A DNA stretch of 64,000 bases from Amyelois transitella (Eukaryota > Arthropoda > Insecta > Lepidoptera > Pyralidae), in contig NC_083510.1 in NCBI RefSeq assembly GCF_032362555.1, forward strand, positions 7,963,501-8,027,500, in the 5' to 3' direction. The notes below the pieces were generated by a model, which was not told where the DNA came from, did not search any database, and was given only the letters and a program-made list of their open reading frames with translations. Position numbers and translations under genes: made by a program. Of this stretch, positions 1 through 12,300 are shown one piece after another (the first letter of the stretch is position 1; each line of letters begins with the position of its first letter).

Positions 1-139
1 ACTTTGTCCATCACGCTTTTTTATTCGGGCAACTTAAGTGTGCGACCACCGACGCTCCGGTTTAATAAGTCTAACATTGGACTTCGAGTACCTACCCAAG
101 TTGGTTCCGCACCCTTTGAATGAATTAAATTAATTTCAG

Positions 140-2065
140 CTTCTCGGCGCCATTTCGAGATAGCTTTCCGGATGTTTGACTTAAACGGAGATGGCGACGT
201 AGATTGCGAAGAGTTTGAGAAGGTGGCCGCGCTGATCCGGCAGCAGAGCAGCATCGGCTCGCGACACAGGGACCATGCTAACACTGGCAACACTTTCAAG
301 GTGAATATTGAAATGATGGATTACAACGATGAATGCAGGTCGCCTCATATAGAGCAAGGAGAAAATCATTGGGGAAGACCTATGTTCAGCAGTGGACGTC
401 CTACGACTGAAATTATGATGATGATGATTATAATGAGTTTGAGACTACTACCCCACGTGATTTGGCAGCGTAAAAGTGAATCTTATAATTAGGCAATTAA
501 AGTCAAAAAGGGAAACGATACCCCTTCCTTATTCCGTTATTTGTACAGAACGAAACCATGGTACATGATCAGCGTATATTAATAGGTTTTAATAGTCGAT
601 TTATGAAGTAATCAAAGTCTTTTACTCAAAGAAGTTTCTTTTGTTTTCAGGGTATAAATTCAGCTTTAACTACGTATTTCTTCGGACCCAAGCTCAATCA
701 GAAACTAACGATCGAAAAGTTTTTAGACTTTCAACAGCAACTGCAAAAGGAAATTTTATCCCTGGAGTTCCAAAGAAAGCAGCCAGGTATGTTAATATAC
801 TCGGTATTTTTTTGTACTAATAGTCGTACAGTTTGTAGTGGATACGGCAATAACATGTAGTGACTGTCGTCTGACCTTCAAACTTTATGCTGGACAAGTT
901 TAGACATGGCTTTAATAATTTTTGTATAATTTCAGACGAGAACGGACGCATCACTGAAGCAGATTTTGCCGAGCTTTTACTGGCGTACGCTGGCTACCCG
1001 GCTAAGAAGAAGGCCAGAATGCTCAAGCGGGTTAAGAAAGCGTAAGCAATTACTTCATTGATATGATATCGTCAATGTCGTTGAGGTTCGTCTTTTCGGG
1101 GATCTTAAAAACTGAAGTGAAAGGACTTTTTTATATGCGAGCCAAATAGTCTATGAAGCCTCATTAACACGGACTTGGCAAATGTCTGACAGCGGAAACA
1201 GAGTCCTAAATCATAACAGCTGTTCTATTTCAGATTCCGCGACCACGGAGTTGGCATCACTAAAGACGATTACCTAAAGTTTTTCCACCTCCTCAACAAT
1301 ATCAATGACGTAGACACGGCCCTTACTTTCTACCACATCGCCGGAGCCTCCATCGACCAGCCCACGATGCGACATGTCGCGAGAACTGTGGCTCATGTGG
1401 ACCTCAATCCACATTTGATCAACGTGGTCTTCACTATTTTCGATGAGAATAGTGAGTACACCTTTATTTATTTAATCTAGTCTTCATAAAGGAAAGGTCA
1501 TCTTAAAAATATTTCCATAGACCAGCCCACCAATTTTTTTTATTTCTCTAAGAAAAGTATACAATGTGATTGGAATCTCCTGTTAAGCGTGCTAGTCTGT
1601 GCCAGGAGACCCCGCTTTTTCATAATAGCAAATAATTATTTTGATGAGAATAGTAAGTACCTACATCTACATTTGTTTTATGCATAAAGTAAAAAGCAGG
1701 GTATTTTTAAACTGCTTTCTGTAAAAAGTAAATAAAAAGTACCGGTATATAAAAAGTATAGTAAAAAGTATTAAAAGTGCAAAAAAAAATACTTTGCAAC
1801 CAGGCAAATGACTTGGTGTTTACTTTTTAAGACTATTTAATTCGAAAGTAAAATATCGCGACTTAAGAGAATGTGTTTGAAGATAAATAAATATAATGAA
1901 CCAATTCCAGTGGATGGACAACTAAGCAACCGAGAATTCGTGGCCGTGATGAAAAACCGCCTTCTGCGAGGGCTCGAGAAACCCAAAGACACTGGCTTCG
2001 TCAAATTAATGCATTCGCTCATCAAGTGCGCGAGGGACACCAAGCCGGCCATATTGGATTTCTAG
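140..2065 (+). CDS. MICU1: MICU1, calcium uptake protein 1 (3' part; 5' end outside window)
   Basis: MICU1 is the EF-hand gatekeeper of the mitochondrial calcium uniporter in the intermembrane space. Five exons join in frame: 140-300, 651-786, 936-1041, 1234-1451 and 1911-2065 (stop TAG), giving the last 257 residues. The first exon reads [18 protein letters not shown], holding a canonical EF hand ([12 protein letters not shown]). The last two exons form the second EF hand across the intron ([12 protein letters not shown]). [18 protein letters not shown] and [11 protein letters not shown] are family signatures. Every junction is GT-AG and phases agree. The 3' UTR is not delimited; several AATAAA sites follow. 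MICU2 and MICU3 are less likely because these two signature stretches fit MICU1 best. The N-terminal exons, including the mitochondrial targeting region, lie to the left of the window. Confidence 0.95.
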
Positions 2066-4160
2066 ATGTATTTTATCTGATTAGTAAAGTTTGGTGCATG
2101 TGTGATATCCGCTTTCAAGGTTGACGGCTTGTTAAAAAGTATAAATATGATTTTGAACCTTGTCATAGCAAATCACAGACAAAAGTTTTGTTGGCAACAA
2201 GATTTAAAGGATATTTTTTGTCTGTGATGTAAAGGGTTCTACCTGTTGCCTCTGTATCACTCTTGTTAAACCTAATTGTTGATATTGTTATCAAGATAGC
2301 TTTAGGAGTTATAGCCACCAATTAAGTCATGGCCGTTTGTAACTTCAAAGTGGGTTATCAAAACTTGCGAGTACATAATGAACCTGTTAAGGTCAGAGTC
2401 ATGTTACATGAGTGTGAAAACGAACGACACGAACTCTAAAACGAATATTATCCCACTAAAACAAAAAGTTGTTTATTCCCAATAGAAAAGTGCAATATGA
2501 ACATACTTTTTGAACTGTGTTACCAATCGACCTATGAGTAAAGTATTTTATCTCCACAGTAAAGAGCCAGAAAAATCTAGTCGGTATATATAAAAGAAAA
2601 TAATTTGTTTGATCTTATCGGCCAAGGTATAGCCGAAATTAATGAACGGTTAAGTTCTGATGGCATACAAAACCACTCCCGAAATTCTCCACAATGTTTC
2701 AAATGTAGTAAAATGAGTTCTACATTTTACATTATTTCTATGATGCAAACAGAAATATGACAGAAAAAAAATATAGAAATTGAGTGGCGTTTCTAGACTT
2801 GGTACAATGCGAAACTTAAAACTGAACAAATCTTTGAGGCTGGCCTAAAATTAAATAAATAATAGATAGTAATTTAAATTAGACCTCTTAAGATTTTTTT
2901 AATTTATTATGACTAACATAATTAACAATCTTTGAATTTTGTGGTCAGATACTAATAAAAGTCATTAATAATTTTGACTCTCATTTGTTGATAGCTTTAT
3001 GAAACATGTGTTATATTAATAGTATTAATCTCAATTACCTTTATCTCTCTTACGCAAAAGACTTTATAAAGTATTTAAGTGAAATCGTGATAAAAATATA
3101 ATAAATATAGTTTTTAAATAATCATCATGCTACGAATTTGCCTAAATGAATCAATATACTGTATCTTAAATTTTTCTCTTTCAAAATATTCTTTGTTAGC
3201 AAGCCTATTTATAATTTTTGAACACCATAATTATAATAAGGTAGATGAAATGTTGATTTTCTCATTTTACATAATAATTTATAGTAGTTGTGTTCCAGTA
3301 AACTTTCTGATGAAGATTCTTCTGAGATGCATTTCATCACTTACGAGTTCTCTCAATTAATTTGTATGTAGAGCTTCGTTTATTTTTTTCTAAAATTGTA
3401 TACTATATATTTGTTTTGTTTGAAATGTATGTAATGTAAGTCAAAAATATATTAAATGAAACTTTAATGTTACAATTTTTGTTTTATAAATGTTCTCAAT
3501 AATTTTAAGCTTTGTTTTGTATAAGTTTTAAATCGAATTTAAAGAAAAAGATTTGTGAACTGAATTTATACTTGTATATTTGCCGTTTGTTTATATCTCA
3601 TTAAATATTTAAATTTTAATATACTTTTTTTATTATTAAGATTTTGTTAGATAAAATGAAATTATGGGTGTGATATGGGTGGGCTAAGAGATATCCAGGA
3701 ATCTTTAAGGGGGACTAATAATAATCATAAATGAATTGTCATTTGTGATTATTATTAGTCTTCTTTGTCAAGACAAACTGCTATAGGAACCTATAATATA
3801 CTTAATTTTTCATTATCACTTGCATGTAAATCACTCATTTATTTGTCTTTTAAATGATCATATTAGTAATAATATTCATAGTACCAATAATAAATAACTG
3901 ATAGTCTCTAGCTTGGTTAAAAAATTTTTGTATATAAGATGTAGACGATTAATATTTTCTTATCATGAAGTATTTCATGTATCGCCATCCAAGCCAAACC
4001 TATATTCAGTTTTTGTTACATACTGTGGAAAGATTAGGTAATCTGTCTTGACGGGTGGTTGTGTATGTAAATGCCTATAAAAATCATCATTTATTTCTTG
4101 TTATATAGGTATTAAAAGCAAAAAGGCCCACAACACGTATTTTTTTTGTTCTCACATAAA
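2066..4160. other. 3' UTR and intergenic stretch after MICU1
   Basis: This stretch is AT-rich with no convincing coding exon. It should contain the MICU1 3' UTR (several AATAAA hexamers, for example near 2853 and 2953). The only structure I see is an imperfect inverted repeat at 3713-3760, listed separately. The short open frame at 3127-3360 has no recognisable features. Confidence 0.5.
3713..3760. repeat. 22-bp inverted repeat (hairpin)
   Basis: The arms 3713-3734 and 3739-3760 are complementary with a single mismatch position, which would be a G-U wobble in RNA, around a 4-nt loop (ATTG). It lies about 1.65 kb downstream of the MICU1 stop codon. Confidence 0.7.
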
Positions 4161-4163
4161 GCG

Positions 4164-4429
4164 TCATAGAATCCATATTTCGGGAGCAATGAACCTCGTC
4201 CGAATTGGATATCGCCGGGAGTTGAACGGACAAATTGCGAATTTCGGATTGCCCCAGAAACAGCGCGTCTGCCTCGCTTGTAAGTTGTAAATCAGAGTAA
4301 GCACGTCGATGCGCCGTCCGCAAGCGAAAAATAGACATAGTTTGATGTAGCTCGGAATAATTCGAGATAATAGTAACACTGTTTGAACGGCGCCGAGGAA
4401 GTAACCACGCAGCACCGCACCGCCCTCTG
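4164..4429 (+). promoter_or_regulatory. Probable 5' noncoding exon and promoter of the Zasp66 gene
   Basis: A relatively GC-rich patch ends in a consensus splice donor (GTGAGT at 4430) with no open frame leading into it, as expected for an untranslated first exon. Compatible acceptors lie downstream at 5091 and 5554. The transcription start cannot be fixed from sequence alone, so the left boundary is nominal. Confidence 0.4.
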
Positions 4430-5107
4430 GTGAGTAAACAATTTTTGTAAAGTTTTGTTTTCTACGATAAATATTAACGTTTGTATTTACTCAGACAGAA
4501 ATAACTTACCACAGAAAACTTTTAGTACTTAGTTACTAAAATTTCCATCACTTCTAAATGTCTAATGCATTTCATCCATGCCGCAGTTTTCCACTTGATA
4601 TTTTCCCTTTATATTCCCTAAAAGTTTCATCCGGGCTGTTTCACGTACCGTCCGCCTCCGCGCCGCCGGCGCGTTGTTAATGAATATTGTTGCCAACGGC
4701 CCATGTTTGTTATGATAAACTGTCTAGTCCATCTTCAATATTAATCCTTCAAAATATGAACAAAAAATATGACCAGACGTTTAATTATCTATAGTGAATA
4801 ATGAAACGTTTACATATAAAAAAATTGCCGCAAATAAATTGCAATGAGTATAAGGATACCTAGATATATAAATTACAGCTAGACAAATTAATATCTTTGG
4901 CTCCGGCGGTAGTTATTGAGCAAGTTATTTCTAAAATTAGATCAGATCTTCGCTTGTGAAAGACTTTCGACAATGTTATTCAGTTTTGGAAGTAAGTCGC
5001 ACGGGGTATGCGTGCGCGCACGTTTTTTTTTTGTTTTAAATGTCTTATATTGATGTAAACCGATTCATTTTTATCAGTGATTTGGTTTAGGGCTCCGAGC
5101 ACAGAAA

Positions 5108-5200
5108 ATGCCGATGTACCAGCGACCCCCGTTTTGGCGCATACCACATCAAAGGCAGGACCCTGAAGATGAACCCAGATATTTTGGACAAAGAAGAAGG
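5108..5200 (+). CDS. Candidate alternative first coding exon of Zasp66 (31 codons)
   Basis: An exon running from an acceptor (TTTAG, ending at 5090) to a consensus donor (GTAAGT at 5201) holds an ATG at 5108 and 31 open codons beginning MPMYQRPPFWRIPH and ending FGQRRR. It ends in phase 0, so it fits the phase-0 acceptors of the exons at 10956 and 19546. Joined to 19546 it would give a PDZ-less protein. It contains DPEDEP, resembling HPEDE in the other candidate first exon at 16951. Assignment to Zasp66 is inference from strand, position and phase. Confidence 0.45.
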
Positions 5201-5557
5201 GTAAGTCAAATTTGATTTCCTGTATTGCACTTATCATTAACATTATCCATGTAATATTTATATATATATATATATACTTATACATGTGCGTGTCGGTTTC
5301 AAGTTCTACCTCGGCTATGTACCAATGACTCTTCTGAGTTGAGACTTCTTATGTTCATTAATTTGAGTGCTTAGGTAACCGATGCTTTTACGGTGATGGA
5401 AAACATCGTAAGTTAAGCTGCATATCCAATCAACTGCATCCAATAACCATGATCCATGACCATCCATCCATATAGATTAGATTCCAATGCAAAGTTTGCG
5501 GATGGCATTCAGATGCGAGTCCATTCATGTAAAAACTTACTTATCCAATCCAGGATT

Positions 5558-5650
5558 ATGTTCGGCGCACCTCGGCCTCCTCTCAGAGGAATGCGCGAGT
5601 ATGTAGCCATGTATAACGCCAGGCGAAAGAAAAAAAGTTGCAATTATCCT
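5558..5650 (+). CDS. Second candidate alternative first coding exon (31 codons)
   Basis: After an acceptor-like CCAG (exon from 5554), an ATG at 5558 opens 31 codons (MFGAPRPPLRGMREYV, then a basic RRKKK run) that stop at a consensus donor, GTACGT at 5651, in phase 0. Length and phase equal those of the exon at 5108-5200, but the residues do not align. The short length makes chance a real possibility. Confidence 0.28.
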
Positions 5651-6308
5651 GTACGTCTTGATTGGTGTATGGTGGTTGTGTAGGTGAACCAGGTATCTCC
5701 TGAGCCGAGTGTGCATATTATAGGTCTACCTCTACGTCGTGTTTCTGAAATAGTCACCATTCAATCGCAATCGTTCAAAGTTAAATTGTACTACCATTTA
5801 ACTTTGTTCGCATACACGCAATCAAATCGGCTCTTTTTCATTTTTGGAAAAGAATCGACGATGCAGGAGCATCTCTCGTCAAACTACCACACCGTGACCC
5901 ATTTACCAGGAGAATCCAACGCGGCTTGGATTATGCACACATGTAGTTGCCTGCATATAAGCTATACCATCTCATTAATTTTAAAACATTAACCGAAAGT
6001 AATTTATGTAGGTCACGTCATGCGTTCGGTTTCGCGTAATTTGAACAAATAAACATGACGCCAGCCTTGGACGTGCTGGAGATCTGTTGGCCATCAATTA
6101 CCCCCAGTTTCCTTACTTTGAATTAGGTCGATTGCGAAGGCAGGGTTACATGCAGGCGATGCAAACCACGGGGAGAGGGGAAGGGTGAAGAGTTTGCGGT
6201 GAGGCTAAATTTGCGCGCACAACGTCGCGTATTGCCGCCGTGTCCGCACAGTCCGCGCATACAGCGCGCGCGCCCGCGCAAGTGCATTTTACCCCTCTCT
6301 CCCCTACC

Positions 6309-9300
6309 ATGGGGCGATTACATACCTTCGTCGTGACGCTACGGCGGGAGAGCCTGGATACCAACTGGGGGCTCCGGCTGGTGGGCGGCGCAGACCTCGC
6401 TACACCACTCATCGTGACTAGGGTACGCCCTTCACGCTAGCCTCACCTAATGTTGACGATGGACGCCGGTGTAAACAAAACGCTGGAACATTTCATTGAC
6501 GCGTGTTTGTTTACTTGCGCATTACGTATTTACGGCAACTAAACCTATCAATTCTCCCAATTATTCTAAAGCCGTTGTTTCATTTGACGCTCAGTGATTT
6601 CGCTAAGAAGACCAGCTCCTAAAATATCCAAGCAATAAAAATAATTATTTCGAGCTTATCTAGAACGGCATCAATGTCCAGAACGGCGGCTCTTTATATC
6701 CGATGTATTCTGGGATTCGTATCGGTCACCCGTCGTTCGACAGCTGCCGTCAGAGACAAAGCTTGACCTAATTTTTATAGAGACATTAGACATGGAAATG
6801 TCTTTTATCAATAGCTGTTAACATGTGCCGGCTATGTCGACGTTCGTGATTTCTGGTTAACTCTATACCTAGAAGTATTGAAGTCCAAATAGATTTATGT
6901 TAGTCTAGCCAATAATGTCATTATATTACCTCATTCCCTTAACACGTCTATTACTGTTGCAGGTAGCAGGAATAATATCTTTACATCAATAAGCAAGTTT
7001 CTTAGAAATTGATGTTTTATTAAATATAACACCTTTAGTATAAGTTACCATAATGTGACCACGACGTACTAAGTACTAATATTGAAGCTTATATCTACAA
7101 TTGACCAGTTATACTTAAAAATATCATGCTTCATGATATTATTTTTATTACAGTAATATTTTTAGTAAATTTTTAATAAAACATGATAAAAATGTTTACC
7201 ATGTTCGATTCTGGCCTGTTTTTCTTCTAGTCTTTCTTGGCCTCTGTTCAATGAAGTTACATTCAGGCTATTGACGCCGTTTCTTGACGAAAGCAATGTG
7301 ATTTGGTGGCATACTTCCACATTATTTCACATCCGTTATCAGTTGAAATGAGACTAATCATATTCACATCGAAGTTTCCGAAAAAACATTAATTCTGTAA
7401 CGTTTGATTCGATTTCTGGTATACAGTTATATATCTTTTAGTTTCTATTGTGTAGCTCTTCGTTTACGTTTTATTCTTACTATAAGGATTTACTGTTGCA
7501 ATCACACTCAATTTATTAATTACCCAAGAATTACTCAAAAACCTCTGTTTTGGAGTTTCAACACTTGATCTACAGTATCAACAACTTGTTCTACCCAGAA
7601 CATTACTTACTGAATACTCTTTAGCTAAGTATATTTACTAAGCCTATCGTAATTTGTTATTGCAGTAATTCTATAATGTGTACTATTCCTCTGATAACAA
7701 ATGGAGAATCGAGAAATTTTTCAACCATTCCTCCATTCCATCTTCATCGATGCATATTTTCCATGACATGTCCTGATATTTTTCTTAAAGCATTAGTATT
7801 TTCTAGGATGCTTCGTATTACGTGATGTGTTTGTTTACTTTCATGATTAACATGTAATTTACTTATCCATGTTCCACACAGATTGGATTAGCGAATATGT
7901 GTGTACGTAATTTCCAGCTCATTGAAGGTTTTCGCCAATAAATGCTAATTTTAGTTAGTATCGTCCTGTATATTCACCGCGAGGTACATTTAGGTAATTA
8001 CAGGTATAATTGCATATTAGTATGATGTCATCGATTGATGATAATTATATTTATGAAGCAAATGCCTAGCCGATTTCTTTTAGAAAATTATACTATACTG
8101 ACACATTAGTTAGTTAAAAATAAGATGTTGCACCTAGCTAGAGATTTTTAACCTTCGTTGTTGATGTATCTTATTAATTTTACAAAATAGTTGATTATTT
8201 TTATTCACCTTTTAATTAATTATTTTATACTTTCTAAACTGAATAATAACGAATGTTCTTGAATTTTAATTAATTAATGTAGTCACAGGTGCGATAGCAA
8301 GCTAACAAATATTTGGACAAGAAAATTATTTCAAGCTATTCTAGTAGAAACTGCAGTCACGAAATTATGTGAAAACATTCAAAGATAACAATTGTTTTAG
8401 TATGAGTCACAATAAATATGTCGTGACTAACAAAGAATACATATATACATACATATAGTCACGTCTATATCCCTTGCGGGGTAAACAGGGCCAACAGTCT
8501 TAGTCTTATGTCTAAAAATAAAAAGTTTGAGCTAGTTGCTTCTTATCATACATTTGTTTTTAATTTATGCACATACTGGCAAATTTATTATTTACTTCGT
8601 TTATTATTGTACTTATTGAGATACGTAAGGTAATAAATTTTAAGATCCCCTCTTACACTCGATGTCATATTATAGGCTGATTAAAAGATTATTTGCAAAC
8701 CTAGCAATTGAATCGCTCTTACTTTAAGAATATTGTTTTTTTTTTTTTTCAAAATGACACTTAATTAGAGTATGTTCTACTATACTAACATTTGGCCCCA
8801 GATTATTTGTTTTTTCAATCACTATTCGTTACTTACACCCCTATTGAGTTTTGTTTTATTTTAATAATTGCCCTTTCCAAACAATATTTACCGCTGACGG
8901 TGGATCCGCGTTGTTGAGTATAGCAAAATTTCCTATAATGAATGCATATAATGCATCTTATAGACATTTCCTTTGACCTTCATTGCCATAAATATTCCGA
9001 CAGCCTTGAGCTGGTTCTCTTTTACGTGAGCCATTAAAATGCTTTCATTGCTTCCTCTCCATGTGGCCGATGATTCAATCGATCGGGCTTCGATTGGAGT
9101 TTGATGTTTATAGTTAGATGAATATAGCATTAACCAATTACACATACTTTTTAATATTCTTTCATCGCAATAAGTATTATTTCTTGTGAAATGTTTAATA
9201 TCTAACTGAATTGTCGCAGAGAAACTACATTGCTGATGTTTTCTTTGCTGTGTGCGATAAAGTTAGATTTACAAAGACTTTGTGGTCTTACTGACCACTC

Positions 9301-12300
9301 GTATCTATCTATCGTACTTCGCCATCTCGGCAGAAATTATTTCGTGTCTTATCGATTTTGTTGTTGGCTAATGTTTTTCTTTCGAAATCTTCATGTCCGT
9401 TAATTTGCTATTCATGCGCGTACGTCTGAACAATTAGCAGTTATCTATGTAATCACAACAGTTCTTGGCAACGAGTTTTCTCAGTGCGTCATGATTACTC
9501 TCAATTTGTATCATTGAAAAGGTTTTTGAATTTCTAGCATTATGTGTTTTAATTAAATTTCAAATATTCTTTTTACACATTCATTTTCTTAGAAATCCAG
9601 AGAACGTCCATCATAAATGTATAGACTTATTCCAAAAAAAAGCATCTCCAAGTATAATCATGTCTTTTCTCACCCACATTTCATAACTGGGCCATCTGTG
9701 TCATTATAATTGCAATGCCGACTGAAATCCATATGAAAAATTCAAAGGCCAACGCAAACATTGCGTCGTATTGACGTCGCCGCGAGAATTCCTTACCGGC
9801 AGGCGGCGACACGCGCCCCGCGGTGATGGACAAGCTTAATTATAGCTGAATGTCCTCGCCATTGACTCGAGGAAGTTTGTGATGGATTTGCGCAGAGCCG
9901 TCGATGCGTCGCGGCCTCATCTGATCCGCCGGTTGTTTTCAATAAAAATGTCAGGTTGGCGCGGCGACGCCGACCGACGCATTTAGCCTGGCCCCAGGCC
10001 AAACGCGGTGCATACGTCCCGCCTACCCTGCCCAAATACAAGGTCGTCCTAGCTGATGCATCATACCCTTTGTTCATTTTATAATGATCTGCGATAAGTC
10101 TTATATTATTTGTACGATTTGTTTGTATATAGGATGTTTCGTTTACAATAGTGACTATGACTTTACTTTCTACCAGCTCTACTACGATCCATTTACGAAT
10201 GATAACGTAACTTCCAAAACCACCATCCATAATCTCTTCATCTGTTCTAATGATTTTCTCAAAAATATGTTCATTAACATTAGCGTTACCTTGGAGGTGA
10301 CTGAACGAATTGGTGTCTCGCCCAATCTTCAGAATGTCACGGTCCATCAACCAACCTTCAGACTACTCTTAAATACAGGCAATAAATATTTTTATGTAAG
10401 CGCTTACATATTAGATCGTTTGTCACGTAACTAACCGTGTAAAAGGCACCAAGAGTTTTCAGTAATTTTTATTGTTAAGCAGATGTAAAATCTAATTTCA
10501 GAACGCATTACTCGCCAGTGATCTAATGAAATGCCTTTGATCTATGTTAGGTGATGGCTTTATGATTTGACCTCAATAATTTGCATTTTTTACGTGATGG
10601 TACTAATGGACATTTTGTATAACCATATGATTTATTTTATGTCTCAACTTTTCAACTGTTTTGTATGCCACTGCTGGGCAAAGACCTTCCAAGTTTCGCG
10701 ATACATAGCCTATTTCATTACTAAATAGACAAACAGCCATGTATACCTGAGCCATTTGATGGAAAATGGTTAGTTTTACATCTTTATTATGACATAATAA
10801 AGATGTAAAACTAACCATTTAAAGATATTACATTTTAAAGAAATAAGTATAACAAGTTTACTTTAAAAATCTTCTAATATTCTTTCTTAAAAATGTGTGA
10901 ATATTGTGACACCCTCTTCTCAGTATGATAAACTTTATTTATTTTCTCATTCCAGGTGACACCAGGCACTCCGGCTGGTCGGGAGCTTCTTCGAGGCGAC
11001 ATCATCGCAAAAATCGACGACTACGATGCCCGAGACCTGAGACATGAAGATGCTCAGAACCTCTTCAAGAATGCGCGCAATCAAATCAAAATTGTTGTAC
11101 AAAGGTATGATGAATGTTGTAAACAAGGATAGTTCAATATTTAGCGATCTAAACAATGATGACCTGAGCAGAGTTCTAAAATTCATTAAAATATTTAAAA
11201 GAAACGCAGAAAACGGACTGTAAAAATGCAGATGAATTTTCTAATTTCCTATTTTAAAAGAGTGAATATTGCAAAAATGCAAGGAAAGAATCAAGTATTT
11301 GACTTAATTTTTTCACTTTTACTATCTGATCATTTGTATTTATAGAAACATAGATCGACGTCATATAATATCTGGATGTTATAAAAATAATAAATCTTGC
11401 CAGAACGATAAACTTTAAGAGGTATTTAAAATCAAACTTCAAATTTATCTTACAATTCATTCAAAATATAACGGGCTATGAAGACGTCCAGTCAAGGCCT
11501 GCTAAACTGAGATATTTGTTAATTGTTAGTTAGAATTGTTAGTAAAATGGAAACCATGAAATATGTAATTTAATAAAGTACTTATACGAAATCAAATAGC
11601 CCTCAAAAGTATACAAAAGAGAAAGTTTTTATTCCACATAGAATTCCAGTCCACTTGTGGTATGAAATAATAAAAGTATCCCTTTCTTTGTACATAACTT
11701 TCTTATAGCATCTCGGGAAAAAATTACGGCGGCTTTCGCAGAGAAATACTCATTATAAGCCGCCATTCAAATATTGATGTCATGGTATTACCTAAATGAT
11801 TTTCTAAATAGACGTGTAAAACAACATCAAAGTGAATTAATTGAAAAGTTAATGTGGAAATGTTCTTTCCTTCTTCACGATTCGGGCATTTGGAAGATGA
11901 TAAACAGGAGTTTGTCCCTAAAGTGCTAGATTAATAACACAGATGTGACCACAGGGGCGGCTCAAGTTCTCACCTTTACTCGGTGCCGCGGGCCACCGGC
12001 AGCTATGTAGGCAGGGTTGCCACACCCACGTTCTATCACGAACTCGCTGAGTAAGCCTGCACGCTAGGTGTCAACCGGTGTATTATTATTGTTACGAGCC
12101 AAATCTCACAGGTGGTACTGACTCATGTCACGCTTTCGGAAACACCGTATCCTATTCTCAAATCTGTATAGATTTGACGTTTGAGATTATGTATCTATAT
12201 TACTGATAGGATTTATTTATACGTGATGCTTCTGAGTGTTGCCATTATTTTTTGGGTCTAGAAAGTAATGTTACTACTAGGTAGGCAGGTCCTTCAGACT

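Larger units (their letters stand above)
6423..10955 (+). other. Large Zasp66 intron within the PDZ domain
   Basis: This 4.5-kb intron is mostly AT-rich. It holds a truncated SINE-like copy (about 8430-8508), a CpG-rich island (about 9770-10020), two overlapping antisense/sense open frames (about 9793-10434) and a perfect 26-bp hairpin (10764-10820). I see no phase-compatible coding exon of the host gene in it. Confidence 0.6.

Noticed and set aside
3127..3360. 77-codon plus frame after MICU1
   Set aside because: It is AT-rich, low-complexity and hydrophobic, with no splice or start support and no recognisable domain.
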